In this document: positions 33,892 to 45,652 of the stretch, piece after piece
How positions within the stretch are numbered: the stretch's first letter is position 1
Layout: each line of letters opens with the position of its first letter
Origin: Ceratorhiza oryzae-sativae
Taxonomy: Eukaryota; Basidiomycota; Agaricomycetes; Cantharellales; Ceratobasidiaceae
DNA: 64,000 bases
Assembly: GCA_030998015.1 (NCBI GenBank)
Contig: JARWMV010000236.1
Span: 1-64,000 of the forward strand
Reading direction: 5' to 3'
The notes under the pieces: model-generated
Databases searched by the model: none
What the model was told of the DNA's origin: nothing
The model's input: only the letters and a program-made list of their open reading frames with translations
Position numbers and translations under genes: made by a program

Positions 33892-34727
33892 CTAATACAT
33901 GTCATGGGTGTCCAAGATATCCCTAAGACGTCTTTGCGCAGCTCTGAGGTTCCCTACTTCTTCCACTAGTTCCCTATTCAACTCCTGTACCCTACTTTCT
34001 AAGGCCAACTCCGTCACCAGAAGGTCACCAGATGACTCAGTTCCATCAGAAAGAGAGTCAGATGGTGATTCTGGCTGGTACTCAGGAGAAGGGGAAGGAG
34101 GGTAAGCAAGTCTAAACAAGTCAACTTTAGATCTTGACTCAAGAGAAGCAAACTCACTGATATTCAGGAAGCTCTCCTCCTGACTCATATTCCCCATCAG
34201 TAGGTGCTTCAGAGAGTATGGAAGGCTCTCTGGAAGCCTCATGGGGCCGATGTGCATAATCCCTAGACAGATCAGCTTTAGATCTTGACTCAATCGAAGT
34301 CAAGAACTTACCAGTCCATCCTCTCCAGGAACTCTTCATAGTCCACAGGGCTTGCACTCCTTGGGGGAGGCACAGGCCTTTCATCCCTTCTGCCCCATCC
34401 ATGCATCAAAACCAGATCAAATGGGGTTGGCTCCAACCCTGGAGAGGGAGGAGTCGGCCATCCAATCTCGAAATGAGGGCCTTGACTGGGAGCTTCCAAT
34501 GGGTAAGTTGGAAGTGGAGGGTAAAGTGCAGAGGGTGCTGGATTGGGATACACTGGAAGGGGAACATCTGGGGCAGGCTCGATGCCCTCCCTTCTAGATT
34601 GTCGCCTATTCTGCCTGTTTTGAGATCGCACCCTAGTGCGTTCCCATCTGAGGCCCATAAAGCGACGCTCCAGAATGTCCAGATGAGTGCTGGGAGTCTG
34701 GGGACGTTCGATTGAGTAGTCAGACAT
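33892..34727 (-). CDS. Gypsy-1 accessory ORF 2: three-exon acidic/Pro-rich protein
   Basis: Intact in this copy. Exon 1 34727-34312, intron 34311-34263 (49 nt), exon 2 34262-34158, intron 34157-34112 (46 nt), exon 3 34111-33892; 246 codons plus stop. Both introns are GT-AG and restore frame: TG|G gives Trp and CA|A gives Gln. The N-terminus (MSDYSIERPQTPSTHLDIL) is followed by an Arg-rich patch (RSQNRQNRRQSRR) that could act as a nuclear localisation or RNA-binding signal, then a Pro-rich middle and Ser/acidic blocks. It ends in a charged helix (ELNRELVEEVGNLRAAQRRL). The introns share GAGTCAAGATCTAAAG and a similar 3' end, so exon 2 with its intron probably arose by duplication. No family recognised. 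Confidence 0.72.
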
Positions 34728-35188
34728 GTTTAGAGGGTAAAACTGTGCAGTATACAGCTGTAGTACCTTAGAGACGACACAAAAATCTTATACTGCATGT
34801 ATTTCACATCCAGTTGCCAATAGGAAGCTTACTCCAAGCAAAAGAAGCTTGTAACTGGCCAAATAGAGTGCGCTCTGCTGTTATCTGTACAGTTATCACA
34901 TGCTGATCCTTCCAGATCTTTCTTATCTAGTCCTTAAACCTTACAGTTGGTGATCGGTCCAAGCAGTCAACTGAGATTACTTTGCAGTGACTCATTCTGA
35001 TGATCGCTTAGGGGATCAGACAACTTTATACTTTAAATCTATATACAGAAAGATCTGGTACAAGACTTAAAGAGGAGATAAGGGGAAAGGTTTCTTGATG
35101 GGGACTAGATGTGATCGATCCAAATAGATCAGTGGACTTGATAAGATGATCAGGAAAGATCTGACTTACCAAGCTTGGTTAATCTTAT

Positions 35189-35599
35189 CTACAGCTGTAG
35201 AAAAGATCCTAAGTATTGCTGTCGCTCCATCCCTTGCATTTGATAGTATGGGTGGTCTGGCAGAATGAATAGCTCAGAGGGCATGCCTCTGTTGCCTGGA
35301 CCCCTGTAAGGGCTATACTGCCTGTGATTCCTCACCAGGGCGATGGAGAGGATGTTAGCAGGCTTTACAGTCCAGAGGGTCCTTTGCCTGCTGAGGTATA
35401 CTAGCTTGTAGGGCAGGGAAATCACCACCCTGCCAGTGACAGTTATGGTGCGCTCCAAGTTGGAGTACTCCATTACTATCTGTTGTCCAGGTGCGACCCA
35501 TATAAAGTCTTCCCCAAGACTGTAGAGGTAGTATAGGGTGGCAAAGATCATGAGGATGATGGGGAGAGAGACAGCAATGATGATAATGAGGTTGGCCAT
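35189..35599 (-). CDS. Gypsy-1 accessory ORF 1: small membrane protein
   Basis: Open for 136 codons from ATG 35599. Residues 3-27 are almost purely hydrophobic (LIIIIAVSLPIILMIFATLY), a membrane anchor or signal anchor. The rest is mixed, with VVISLPYKLVYLSRQRTLW and a Pro/Gly/Tyr-rich tail (YSPYRGPGNRG). It begins 120 bp after the integrase stop, on the same strand. It is conserved in copy 1 apart from decay. I cannot assign a function; its place matches that of envelope-like genes, but size and features do not prove this. Confidence 0.7.
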   Translation of the reverse strand: MANLIIIIAVSLPIILMIFATLYYLYSLGEDFIWVAPGQQIVMEYSNLERTITVTGRVVISLPYKLVYLSRQRTLWTVKPANILSIALVRNHRQYSPYRGPGNRGMPSELFILPDHPYYQMQGMERQQYLGSFLQL

Positions 35600-35718
35600 G
35601 GTTGGTGTGGTGTTTCCAGTGGTAAATGCTAGCCGATTTATATCTACAAAATGATTTTGTCAGTAAACAAACAACAGAGAAATCACGTGTTGTTCTTGGA
35701 ATGATTTTCAGGAAAGGG

Positions 35719-37266
35719 TTAAGACTTCTTAGATGTCTTGAGGCGTTGCTTAAGTTCCCATTCCTTGAGTATCCTGGGAGCATTTGTCAACTGCTGCCTG
35801 GATAACCATTCATCCCATTCAGGTGGATAACCCACAAATCTTGTAAGATATCGACGCTGTTTTCTCTGTCCTTTCTTGATCATCTTTTCATCCAGAATCT
35901 CTTCCACTTCCCATTCAGGTTCCTTGTCAAAGTCAGATCTATTCAGATGTTTCTTGGGACGGTCTGTACCATCTTTATCTCTATGATAAGGTTCTAGATG
36001 AGCTATATTAATCACAGGGTGAATTTTGTAGCTGGCTGGAATCTTGATGCGATAAGTTACATCTGAAAGCTTCTCTAGAACCTCAAAGGGACCATCATAC
36101 TTCATCTGGAGTTTCCTTCCTTTTCCCTTCTGATTTCTCAGCAGGTTCAGGGAATGTGGATTCAGCATGACCAAATCTCCTTCCTGTAGATCAAGATAAC
36201 TATGATTCTTGTTGTATTGATCCTCCATGTGAACCTGAGCCAATTTCAAGGCATCCTGAGCTTGAGAGCGAATAGCTTTCATCATCTCATTGAAGTTCAC
36301 AGCTTTAGGATCTTCTACAGAGGGTCTGGCTAAAGCTTTACTAGTAGAAGTGAGTAGATCTGAGGGTCGAAGTGGTTCAAATCCTAAAAGAAGATAAGAA
36401 GGTGTAAATCCTGTAGATGTATGCTCCATGGTGTTGTAAGCAAAGCTAAAATCATTTAGGAGGTCACTCCAATTGTCCATTGAAGGAAAGACAAAAGCTC
36501 TTAAGGCAATCTCTAAGGTTTGGTTCATAATTTCACTCTGTCCATCAGCTTGTGGGTGATAAGCTGTAGTAAGCGATCTCTGAATGCCAACCAAAGAGGT
36601 TAAGTGTTCCCAAAAGGCTCCTGTCCATCTAGAGTCTCTGTCAGTAATAACCTGTCTTGGAAGACCATACTTGGTCCATATATGCTCATGAAATAGTTTG
36701 GCAGTCTCTTCCTCATTGATAGAAGTATTGCAAGGGATAAAGTGTGCATACTTAGTCAATTTATCAACTATAGTTAGTATGGCATTAAATCCATTGCTAG
36801 GAGGAAGATCCATTATAAAATCCATGGTTACTACTTCAAAAGGCTGACTAGGAATTGGAATAGATTGAAGAAAACCTCTTTGCCCATGTCTTTTAGGCTT
36901 AGCCTTTTGACAAATATCACAAGTGCGCACATATTCCTTAATGACTTGTACCATCTTAGGCCAGTAGTAGGTGGAAGCTACTTTGTTGTAGGTCCTATGG
37001 TAGCCAGCATGAGCTCCTTCTTGAAGAGAGTCATGTATTTCAGCTACTACTTCCTTCTGTAAGTCTTTAGGGACACACAGCTTGTAATTGTCATCTCTGC
37101 AAAAGTAAATAAGACCATTTTCTCCAATCCTGTATTGTTTGTAGGGTGGATTTAGATGATCATTCACCTTGCAGCTTCTTGAGTACATCAGCAAAATGGG
37201 GATCATTAGTGTATGCTTCATAAAAGCGATTAACTTCAGATTCATTAATACTGATGTGTAGCTCAT
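35719..37266 (-). pseudogene. pol: Gypsy-1 copy 2 integrase with chromodomain (frame separate from RT)
   Basis: A 515-codon open frame. It contains the zinc-binding region (AHAGYHRTYNKV with Cys pair CDICQK), the integrase core with Asp in TMDFIMDLP, Asp in ITDRDSRWTG and Glu in ADGQSEIMNQTLE, a C-terminal SH3-like region (LQEGDLVMLNPHSL ... MKYDGPFEVLEKL) and a chromodomain (EPEWEVEEILDEK ... RYLTRFVGYPPEWDEW). All catalytic residues are present. Small deletions near 37170 and 37465 relative to copy 1 separate it from the RT frame, so as written the polyprotein is broken. Confidence 0.9.
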
Positions 37267-37454
37267 TCAAACCTGATGTAGCAAAGAGACATTAGCTTTA
37301 TATACTTTGTTTCTTACCTTAAACCTTGTCCTAAAACCTTTGGAAGGCTTTTCTTCATTGGCTAAAGCATGCATAGTCGATTGGACTAGCAAATCCTTCT
37401 CAAAGTCTACACCTATTTCTTGGTAGATTCTTCAAGGCATCTTCAGTGTCATTG

Positions 37455-40345
37455 TTAAAAGTAAGGGGTTGATAAGTCTGCTAAAGGTCCATCTTGTCTA
37501 GGGATCCTTCTTCTTAATCTAGAGATTGGGTCAACATTAGTATGGACTTTGCCTGCTCTATGAACTATTACTAGGTCTGGAAAGGCAGCTATTACTATGC
37601 CATAACCAGATAGTCTTCTGTTCACAGTTTGGTAAGTCTTACTCCATTTAAGGGCAGCATGATCTGACACTACTACAACTTTAGCACCTTCAAGATACAT
37701 GTGGAATTTCACTAGACCATCTCTTACACCTAGAGCTTCTCTTTCAGTGGCTGAGTACCTTGTCTCAGCTGATTTGAGGAGTCTTGACCAGTAGGCAATG
37801 ACTCGCTCTATGTGTACTTCAGTTTCTTCAAAGTCTTCATTCCAAGTATCTTCATAGTCAAAAGTTTCAGTACCATCAGCCCCCCCAGTCAGGATGACCT
37901 TTCCTTTGGAGTCAGGTGTAATAAACCTGGGGACAGGTAACCCTTCTTGGTGAGCTTTTTTACATTGATCATAAACTCTAGTTCCTTTCAGGTCCTTAAG
38001 TTTCATGGTTTGAATTTGCTGTAAAATAGCAGCTATTCCAAAGTCACATGCATCAGTATAAAGCCTATAGGGCATCCCTGGTATTGGGTAAGAGAGAACT
38101 GGTGCATTGGCTAGGACTAGCTTAGCTAGTTTGAAAGCATGGGATTCCAATTTATCCCATTTCCACTTGACACTCTTCTTTAAGAGATTAAATAATGGAG
38201 CTACTATCCAAGTATAATATGGAATATAACTTGAAAAGTAGGTCATCATTCCTAAGAATGTTTGTAATGTAGGTATATCCTTAGGTTCCTCTAATTGTAG
38301 AATGCCTTCCACTTTCTCCTTATGGGTAGACATGCCAAGTCTGGACACCTTTTGTCCTAAAAGGAGTAAAGATTGATATCCAAGGTGGCATTTACCAGGA
38401 GAAAGAGTCAATCCAGAGTCTGCAATGGCCTTTAATACTTTGTCTAAATGCTCACAGTGGTCTTCAAATGACTTGCTGTATATCACAATGTCATCTATAT
38501 ATACTAGAGCAAATATCCATAAGAATGGGGCCAAAACATCAGTCATAACCCTTTGGAATACTGGAGGTCCATTTCTCCATCCAAAAGGCATTCTTCTGAA
38601 TTGAAAGTGTCCTCTGTGACATCTAAATGCTGTCTTAGGCCTATCCTCATCCTTTATCTGGAGTTGGGTAAAGCCTGCTAATGCATCTAGAGTACTGAGA
38701 TATTGGGCTCCTTCAAGTGAATGAAGGATATCTTGTTGCCTAGGTAAAGGATATTCATCTGGTATGGCTACTGCATTAAGCTTCCTGTAATCAATGCACA
38801 AGCGAGGCTTATTATTCCGCCATACTACAAGCACTGGGAAGCCCCAAGGGCTCTTAGATTCCTCAATTACACCTAAGCGCAACCAATCATCTATTTGCTT
38901 GTCTATAGCAGCTTTAGCTTCTTCACTTGGCCTGTAAGGAGTTAAAGCAATTTCCTTTGTACCTGGTCTGAGATTAATCTCTACCCTGGCTGGGTAATTA
39001 CCAAGTCTGCCATCTAATCCAAAAGCTTCAAAGTTCTTTTTCACCACTTTTTGCAAGCTTTTCTTCTGATCTGGAGTCAAATTGTCTCCCCAATGTACTT
39101 CTGCCAAGAGTCTTTCCCTAGGGACTGGCTCTGGGTCAGGCAGTTCAGCAGTTTTAGGGCCTCCTTCTGGCTGCTTTGAGAGTTCAATCTCTTCAGCAGT
39201 AGGAGAAGGTACTTTGACTTCCTTCATAAGAGTATTTATTAGATGTGCCTTGGCTTCTCCTGCTTTCCTAAGTCCTTCAGGCAAATCCTTTTCTTTATCC
39301 AATGCAATCTTGGGGTCATGCATATATCCTATGACATGTCCTTTGGGTAAATGCACTGGCCTCTGAGAAAAGTTGGTCATCTGAATAGTCTTAGTATCAG
39401 GAGTGATGATGCTGTCTGTAGTTCCATGGACATCCAGAGTTCCATTATTACTTTCTAGACTACCTTCAATAAAACCTTCTTGCTGTCCTTCCTGGAATTC
39501 AACTAGAATAGGCACTTGTGTAATGAATTCAGCCTTTAAAAATACATCCCTAGCTAATTTAACTGGGGTAGCACCTTCAGGCCCTTTCTTTAAGGCTTTC
39601 TTCTTAGAAGATTTTTTCCTGTGAAAGGCTCTTCTTTCTAGGTTTGTCTTGAAGTCTGGTCTAGTGTAAACTTGAAATACATTTCCAGCTTCATCCAATC
39701 TTGGTTCAGTTTCTAATTCAATTACTTCAGCAGACCTACCAGAGTTGCCAAAGAGTATTCTGCTAGGAGAGGAAAGACGATCTAAAGAGATTCTATATTG
39801 GTTAGAAAAGTCATTACCCAGAATGAAAGGTACTTTCATTCCTTTCACTACATAGGCTTCTACCTGCATCTTTACAGGTCCATCCTTAGTAGGGAAGGTT
39901 AAGTCTAATACTACATATCCTGTAATACTAGTTTTACCAGTCACTTGAATAAGATTTATCTTTTGGCCAGATTTCTCTTTAGGAGGTTGTTTCAAGCTAG
40001 TCAGAAAATTATAGCTAATCAGGGTAATATCAGAGCCTGAGTCAACAGTAATTTCTGTTAAGCCTTCTTCATTCCCTACCCTAGCCATAGCTACTGTAGG
40101 TCTAGTTCCCAAGAAATGAGTTCCTGAAGGACGTTCCATCACCTTTTTAAGAGTAATAGTTTTATCCTCAGGGATTGATTTAAGGTCAAGAGGCTCATTC
40201 CTGGTAGATAATTGAATAGAAAATGATTTGGTAGCCATTGTTTGATTTGCTAATGCATTATAATTGTGTACTGCCTGTATATCCTGGTCATCTGCATTTA
40301 CTCCCAAGTCCTCTGTCTCATTAGATTCAGAAGGCTGGGAATTAA
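37455..40345 (-). pseudogene. pol: Gypsy-1 copy 2 Pol: protease, RT, RNase H
   Basis: Open over 950 codons (40307-37455) and a little further upstream to the gag overlap. Protease VDSGSDITLIS at about residue 88, RT with RRMPFGWRNGPPVF and active site YIDD at 38501-38490, RNase H with LYTDACDFG, YSATEREALGV and VSDHAALKW. Between the first RNase H Asp and the Glu motif are about 50 extra residues (ending FEETEVHIERVIAYWSRLL), a feature I know from related basidiomycete chromoviruses. The frame ends early at DGPLADLSTPYF because one base is missing compared with copy 1. Expression probably needs a -1 shift at the gag stop. Confidence 0.92.
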
Positions 40346-43300
40346 TTAAAAATCCGAGTCAGAAGAAGAGCTAGAAGAATCAGATTCTTCCTCTTGGTCT
40401 TCAGATGGCTCAGTTTCAGATGATTCAGGATAATCATTGCAGGCAGCTTCATATTCAGCATAAGCAGTTTGTTCAGCTTCAATAGTTTCAGCAAAATAAA
40501 CTTGGACATTGTTAGCATTAGATTTATTATGCTTGCACTCCTTGTCATAGTGCATAAGACTTCCACAATGGATACAGCCTCTCATTCCTCTAGCTTTAGG
40601 AGTCCCTTTCTTATGTTTGGAAACATTAGAATTGTCTGGAGGGAAGGGCCTCTTATAGCCTTTGAATTTATCAGGCTGCTTTGACTTGAACTTAGAGTTA
40701 GAAGAATTTACTGCATGAGCACTAGCTTTGTGACCATGCTTTTTCTGATGCTTTTCAGCCTTCAAAGCTTTGATCACTTCCTTGACTGTGTCATAGGTAG
40801 CTTGGTTGTTCATATGGCGAGGCCAATCTTGCAATAAGTCTTCTTGTTCCTTAATTCTAGTCACATAGGTGGACCAGTCTGCAATATCCTCATGGTTGAC
40901 TATAGTTCTCCATTGTGTAGGAGCTGACCTAGCCACTTCAGCAATGATAGTGAGGTCATCCCAATCTTCAACCATGTCAAGCAGTTTCTTTTTGCGAAGT
41001 GCATACTGAACTGGTGTTTCTTTATTGTTGCCTGAATCCTTGAACCTGGCTGCCAAAGCTTTGTTCCTAGCCTTGGTAATCCAAGTAGGAGTCCAAAAGA
41101 AACTAATTAAGCGAGCTCTCATCTGATTCCAATCTGTAGACATTCTAAGCCTTTGTTCCTCATTGAACTGATACCACCATTGTTTAGCATCTCCAGTAAA
41201 CCTGAATGGGATAGTCAGGGTGAGTCTGTTGTTCTCATTTAAACCCATGGCTATATAACGACTGATTTGGTCTATCCATTCATATAGTTCATCTGGATCA
41301 CCATCATACTCTGGTATCACTTCAGGCTTTAATTTCATGTCTAGATGAGGTCGATTATTTTGGTTGTTATTGTTACCATTTCCTCCAGCTCCTCTAGGGC
41401 CTTCTGGGCCTGGTGGACCTGGTGGACCTTGTGGACCATCTCTTCCATCCCTGCCATCCCTTCCAGGGGGACCTTGGTCTCCTGGACGTCCTGGAGGGCC
41501 TTGAATCCAAGGATAAGGACCATTAGGAGGATTTCCAGGGGGCCCTGGAGGTCCAGGTGGTCCTGGTGGTCCTGGTAGTCCTTGTGGCCTAGGAGTGTTG
41601 GGTGGAATAGGTGGAATGGGAGGAATATGAGGAATATGTCCTCCTCCTTGCTGAGGGTAACTTTGACCTACTGGAGGGTTAGGTGGCCCCTGTCCTCCTC
41701 CTGGAGGATTAGGTGGACCTGCACTTCCTCCTGAGAAATTCCTACCACTAGAGGCAGGAGGTCCAGTGGGAGGAGGTCCTGGTGGCCTCCTAGGTGGAGT
41801 AGAAGCCAGACCAGAGAATCCTGGTCCTAGATTTATCACAAAGGGTTGATAAGGATCAAACCTCTGAGTTCTAAATGTTTCAGCTTCAGTAGGTCTAGAG
41901 GCTTGTGGCATGTATGCTAGCATCAGCAGGTAATTGTGACTGAGGTACTAATGGCTGGAAACCTAATAAGGTATTCCCTTCAGGACTATAAACTGGCATC
42001 TTTGAAGGATCTCCAGTCATAGTTACAGAAGGTCCAGTAGGCTCTCTAAAACCTTCAGCCCTATGATCTTCTGTAGGCCTACCTGCTTCAGCATCTGAAG
42101 TTCTATTAGAACTCCTATGCCTAGGTCTCCTAGCTTCTTCCTCAGAAGAGTCTTCTTCACTAGTAGTAACAATAAGGGGAACAGCCCCTTGAGGAACAGT
42201 CCCAGAGTCATCCCTTACTGGCCTAGAAGGGGTTATTGGCTCCCTAGGTGGGTAAGGAGATGCTGGTCTTCCAGTATACTGTTCATGAGGTGGAAACTCT
42301 TCCTCAATAGTGACTGCATGACCTTTGCTAAGTCGACCCCTGAAAGGTTCCTTTCTAATAGCATTGTCAAAGGATTGACGTGGTCTAGCAGGTTTATTTA
42401 CCAAGGGAGAGTCCTGGTCCTGATCAGTATCATCCTCATTTACTTCTCCAATAGTGGGTAAAGCTGAAGTACCAGCTTCAGTCACTTGAGCAGGAGGTAA
42501 TAGAGGTTCTAGCACTCTTCCTGATTGCCTAGGACCTACTCCTATGCGTCTAGGATAGTCTTTCTCTACAGGAGTAAATGAAGTTCCTAGATAACTTTCC
42601 AAGTAAGTAGAAGGACCTCTAACTCCCAGAATGCGAGTAGCTTCTATTTGAGAAACTGATTCTGGAGTAAATAGAGCTTGTAGTCTCTTCTCACTTGGAG
42701 TCCTTATAGGAGTAATTGCACCTAAAGCTTCAGGTCTAGCTGGAGAACTAGTTACAGGGCCAAGGAAGCTCCTTCCCTGAGCCATAGCTGAAGTAGATGC
42801 AACTCCAGAAGGTTGAATTGCAGTCATGGTAGTATCCTCAGCAGAATCATCTGCTATCCTTGTGATATCTTCCACTTCCTGCTCTTCTATTTGAACTAGC
42901 TCCTCTCCACCACTCACTGGCTCATCTGGATCCTCCTGAACTTCTAGAGGTTTGAATTCTAGACGACCAGTAGGAGATCTAATTGAGTCAATAGTATGCT
43001 TAGGATGAGGGGCTGGAGCATATTCTGGAGTCTTGGATCTACTCTCAGAATTTTCCCACATTATTTCATTGAGCTCCCTTTGCTTCCCTTTACCAAGGTC
43101 TTGCATAGCTTGGTGTTCAATAAAGAGGTAAGCCAAAAAGCGCTCAACTTCATCCCTGAATAATACACAAGCAACTTCATGCTGTTTCTTACTGAAAGCA
43201 AAATGCTTCCTAGTTTCAGGGAATGCAGGAACATCTGGGTGAGGTATAGGATGCCTGCTCCTAACAGGGAGTAGTTGGGACTTGAAAGCAGAGAGCTTAG

Positions 43301-43829
43301 TCCTAAAACTCCTATGCCTGTTCAAGTCAATGAACATGACAGGTTCTCCAGATGCAGACCAAGACCATTCTGGCCTAAATGTACATAAATAATCCAATTC
43401 TTGTAAGAGATCCTTGAAGAATTCTCTACACCCAATAGATGGATATTTAATGTGCATTACATGGGGATGAGGACGTTCATATATCTTCCTACCTACTGCT
43501 CTAACTAACCTTCTCCTATCTGCTATCTCTGGATGCATCCTTGTTAGGTTTGTCATCCTAGTAGCAGCAGGTTGGTAAGTCAGATGCCTTTGCTCTCTAG
43601 GAGTAAGAGCAATATATGAACTAGATCCATTAGGAGGGATAGGCAAGTATTGTTCATAATCTACAGTATCCTGGTGATGATAACTATAGTCTGATTGTAC
43701 ATGCCTACCTCCTGCATCACTTCCTACCATGGAATCTGATACATAAGGATCTTCAGGTGGTAATGGGTGGTGTGTACTGTCCCAAAAACTTCCAGGGACA
43801 TGCACAGACATATTTGAAGTACTGGCCAT
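40346..43829 (-). pseudogene. gag: Gypsy-1 copy 2 Gag, one frameshift
   Basis: From ATG 43829 (MASTSNMSVHVPGSFWDS) it is open to 41895. A 2-nt loss near 41900 (CATACATGCC versus CATACATATGCC in copy 1) shifts the frame, and 41923-40346 supplies the rest. In total about 1,160 codons. Domains: N-terminal globular part, acidic Ser/Pro linker, collagen-like Gly-X-Y block (about 41600-41380), capsid-type domain ([14 protein letters not shown]), CCHC knuckle ([14 protein letters not shown]) and acidic tail. Otherwise free of stops, so it gives the best view of this unusual Gag. Confidence 0.9.
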
Positions 43830-43863
43830 TACAGTTCTTCTCCAATTCAAGATGAATTTGTAC

Positions 43864-44219
43864 TTAGGAATAATTTTCAAAATATGTTTCAGTTACAAAT
43901 TGATAAATGGCTTGATAAACTGTATCCCAGTAGCTGGTATGGGGTGACCAGAAAGACCTAATAAATGTGTGTTGAACTTTTATTGGTTGTGGTTGATCAG
44001 GAAGATGTTGAATATAGACTTCAAATTCAAGTCCAGCACTTAGAGCACTTGATACTGAATTTATTGGAATATATGGCCTATAATTCCTAAAGGTAAATGT
44101 CAGAGTAATATGTGGGGGTGGACCACCAGTACTACTATAACCTAAAACAGTAATTGTAGGGTTTGGGGCTTGAATCCAGACAGGATCTATCTCAAGAGCC
44201 CAAGATATGTTGTTGTATT
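43864..44219 (-). pseudogene. Gypsy-1 copy 2 possible pre-gag exon
   Basis: The counterpart of 2028-2470. After a CACAG splice-acceptor-like sequence the frame is open for about 118 codons to TAA at 43866-43864. It includes ISWALEIDPVWIQ and TSYWDTVYQAIYQFV, nearly identical to copy 1. It stops some 35 bases before the gag ATG. The conserved frame between copies supports coding, but no start codon is visible and the protein is not recognised. Confidence 0.45.
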
Positions 44220-44329
44220 CTGTGGTAAGAAAGTATTTCTATACACAGAGTGGTCAAAATTGAGAAATTCCGTTTTGGGCAATAGATTGACCAAAAATGG
44301 CAATGTTAGTTGATAGTTACTTGATGTAA

Positions 44330-44350
44330 GGACCTGGGTCGCTTCACCAA
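44330..44350 (-). other. Primer-binding region, Gypsy-1 copy 2
   Basis: On the - strand TTGGTGAAGCGACCCAGG directly follows the LTR, the less decayed version of the copy 1 site (CGACCC where copy 1 has TGACCC). Confidence 0.55.
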
Positions 44351-45652
44351 TGTTACGGGTCAGGGTACACTTGAATATCTAGAGCTTAAGCAAATGTAGA
44401 TATGTTAGTATACACTAATCGTACTCAATACTTCTTAGACTAGAGTAAGAAGGCTCAAATAGTTGCAATGCGATCAAGTAACACTCAAGGTAGTCTTAAT
44501 CTTTCACAGTGTAAACTGACTAATTTATAGGTATAAAGAGCAAGACTACTATGGTCAGGTTCCCTTAGATATCTTAAATGTAGTTCAGCCCTAGTCGCTT
44601 GGACTAACTGATACTAATCTTAATACTAGGCTTAAGCGATAGCTTATAGGATAGATGGTGGGCTGCCTAATGCGTGTACTTCCTCAGCTACAGGTACTTA
44701 GATTTCCTCTAATAGCTGGTACTTAATGTCACGCTCAATCAGGCAATATTGTATCCTTATATATCTCTGTATATAAGATACAATCTCAGACAGTATATAA
44801 CTAATATGGTACTTTATTCCTCAGTACTAGTTATATAAGAAATCACACACAGACAAGAGAAATAGAAAGAGAAAAAGAAACCAATAACCGGTCTGGGTTG
44901 AGTAGTGAAGGGAGGTGGTCTGGAAGGGCCTCAGAGGAGGTCCTTTTATACCCTGAGGAGGGCATTCCAGAGCCAAATAGATACATGCATGCCAGTGCGA
45001 TCATCAAAAGAGGGTACTGCTATACTTGGGGTACACCCTAGCCCAGTATAGGATAAAAGAGTAAAGACAGGGTGTGGATCGAAGGCATTGATGCATCTGA
45101 GACCTGCTATTGGCTTGTAGATCATATTATCATAGTATATACATGTAATGAATGGAGGCTACATCTCAGTGAGTCATAAAGTGAGTCAGAGAAGCTTCTG
45201 GATCAATTTGGGAAGCTCTCCTGACTCACTGGAGTCATTAGATCTTGATTGATGGTCCAGTAAGATTCTAATGATCTTCGGGCCATTCCGGCGCGAGGAT
45301 CCGGTGGATCGCGACGATCTTCGGGCAGTAGATACCGCCGAAGATTAGCTATCGATAGAGCACAAGATCGCTTTGATAGCGTAAGCGGTTGCTGAGATAT
45401 GAGCGGTGCGATGTTGTAATCAATATCTCCTGATAAGAGGAAATATCGCAACCTCTGTATCTCTCTGAGATCTTATCGTAAAAACTTAATAATATATGCG
45501 TTGGAGAGCGGGAATTTTGTACTATTTAATGAAACAGAAAATAGTACAATTCAGAGCGCATACAAATTTGAGTATTTCACAATTTAATTACAGAGGCATC
45601 GCTTGTTGGCAGAGCAGACTAAAATAATAGAAAATGTTAGTGATCCATAACA
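44351..45652 (-). repeat. Gypsy-1 copy 2 5' LTR (1302 bp)
   Basis: It starts TGTTATGGATC at 45652 and ends ACCCGTAACA at 44351 (- strand), next to the primer-binding region. Nearly identical to 31221-32525. It has a single 18-bp minisatellite unit. Confidence 0.93.

Larger units (their letters stand above)
31221..45652 (-). mobile_element. Gypsy-1 copy 2, giant chromovirus, youngest insertion
   Basis: A complete 14.4-kb element on the - strand with target duplication ACTGG (31216-31220, 45653-45657). The two LTRs differ at only about seven positions, so the insertion is recent, and many CpGs survive. It contains pre-gag exon, gag, pol with chromodomain integrase, and all three accessory ORFs. 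A 2-nt loss in gag (near 41900), a 1-nt loss at the RNase H/integrase junction (near 37465), a 2-nt loss near 37170 and frame breaks in accessory ORF 3 suggest it is no longer autonomous. Confidence 0.94.
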
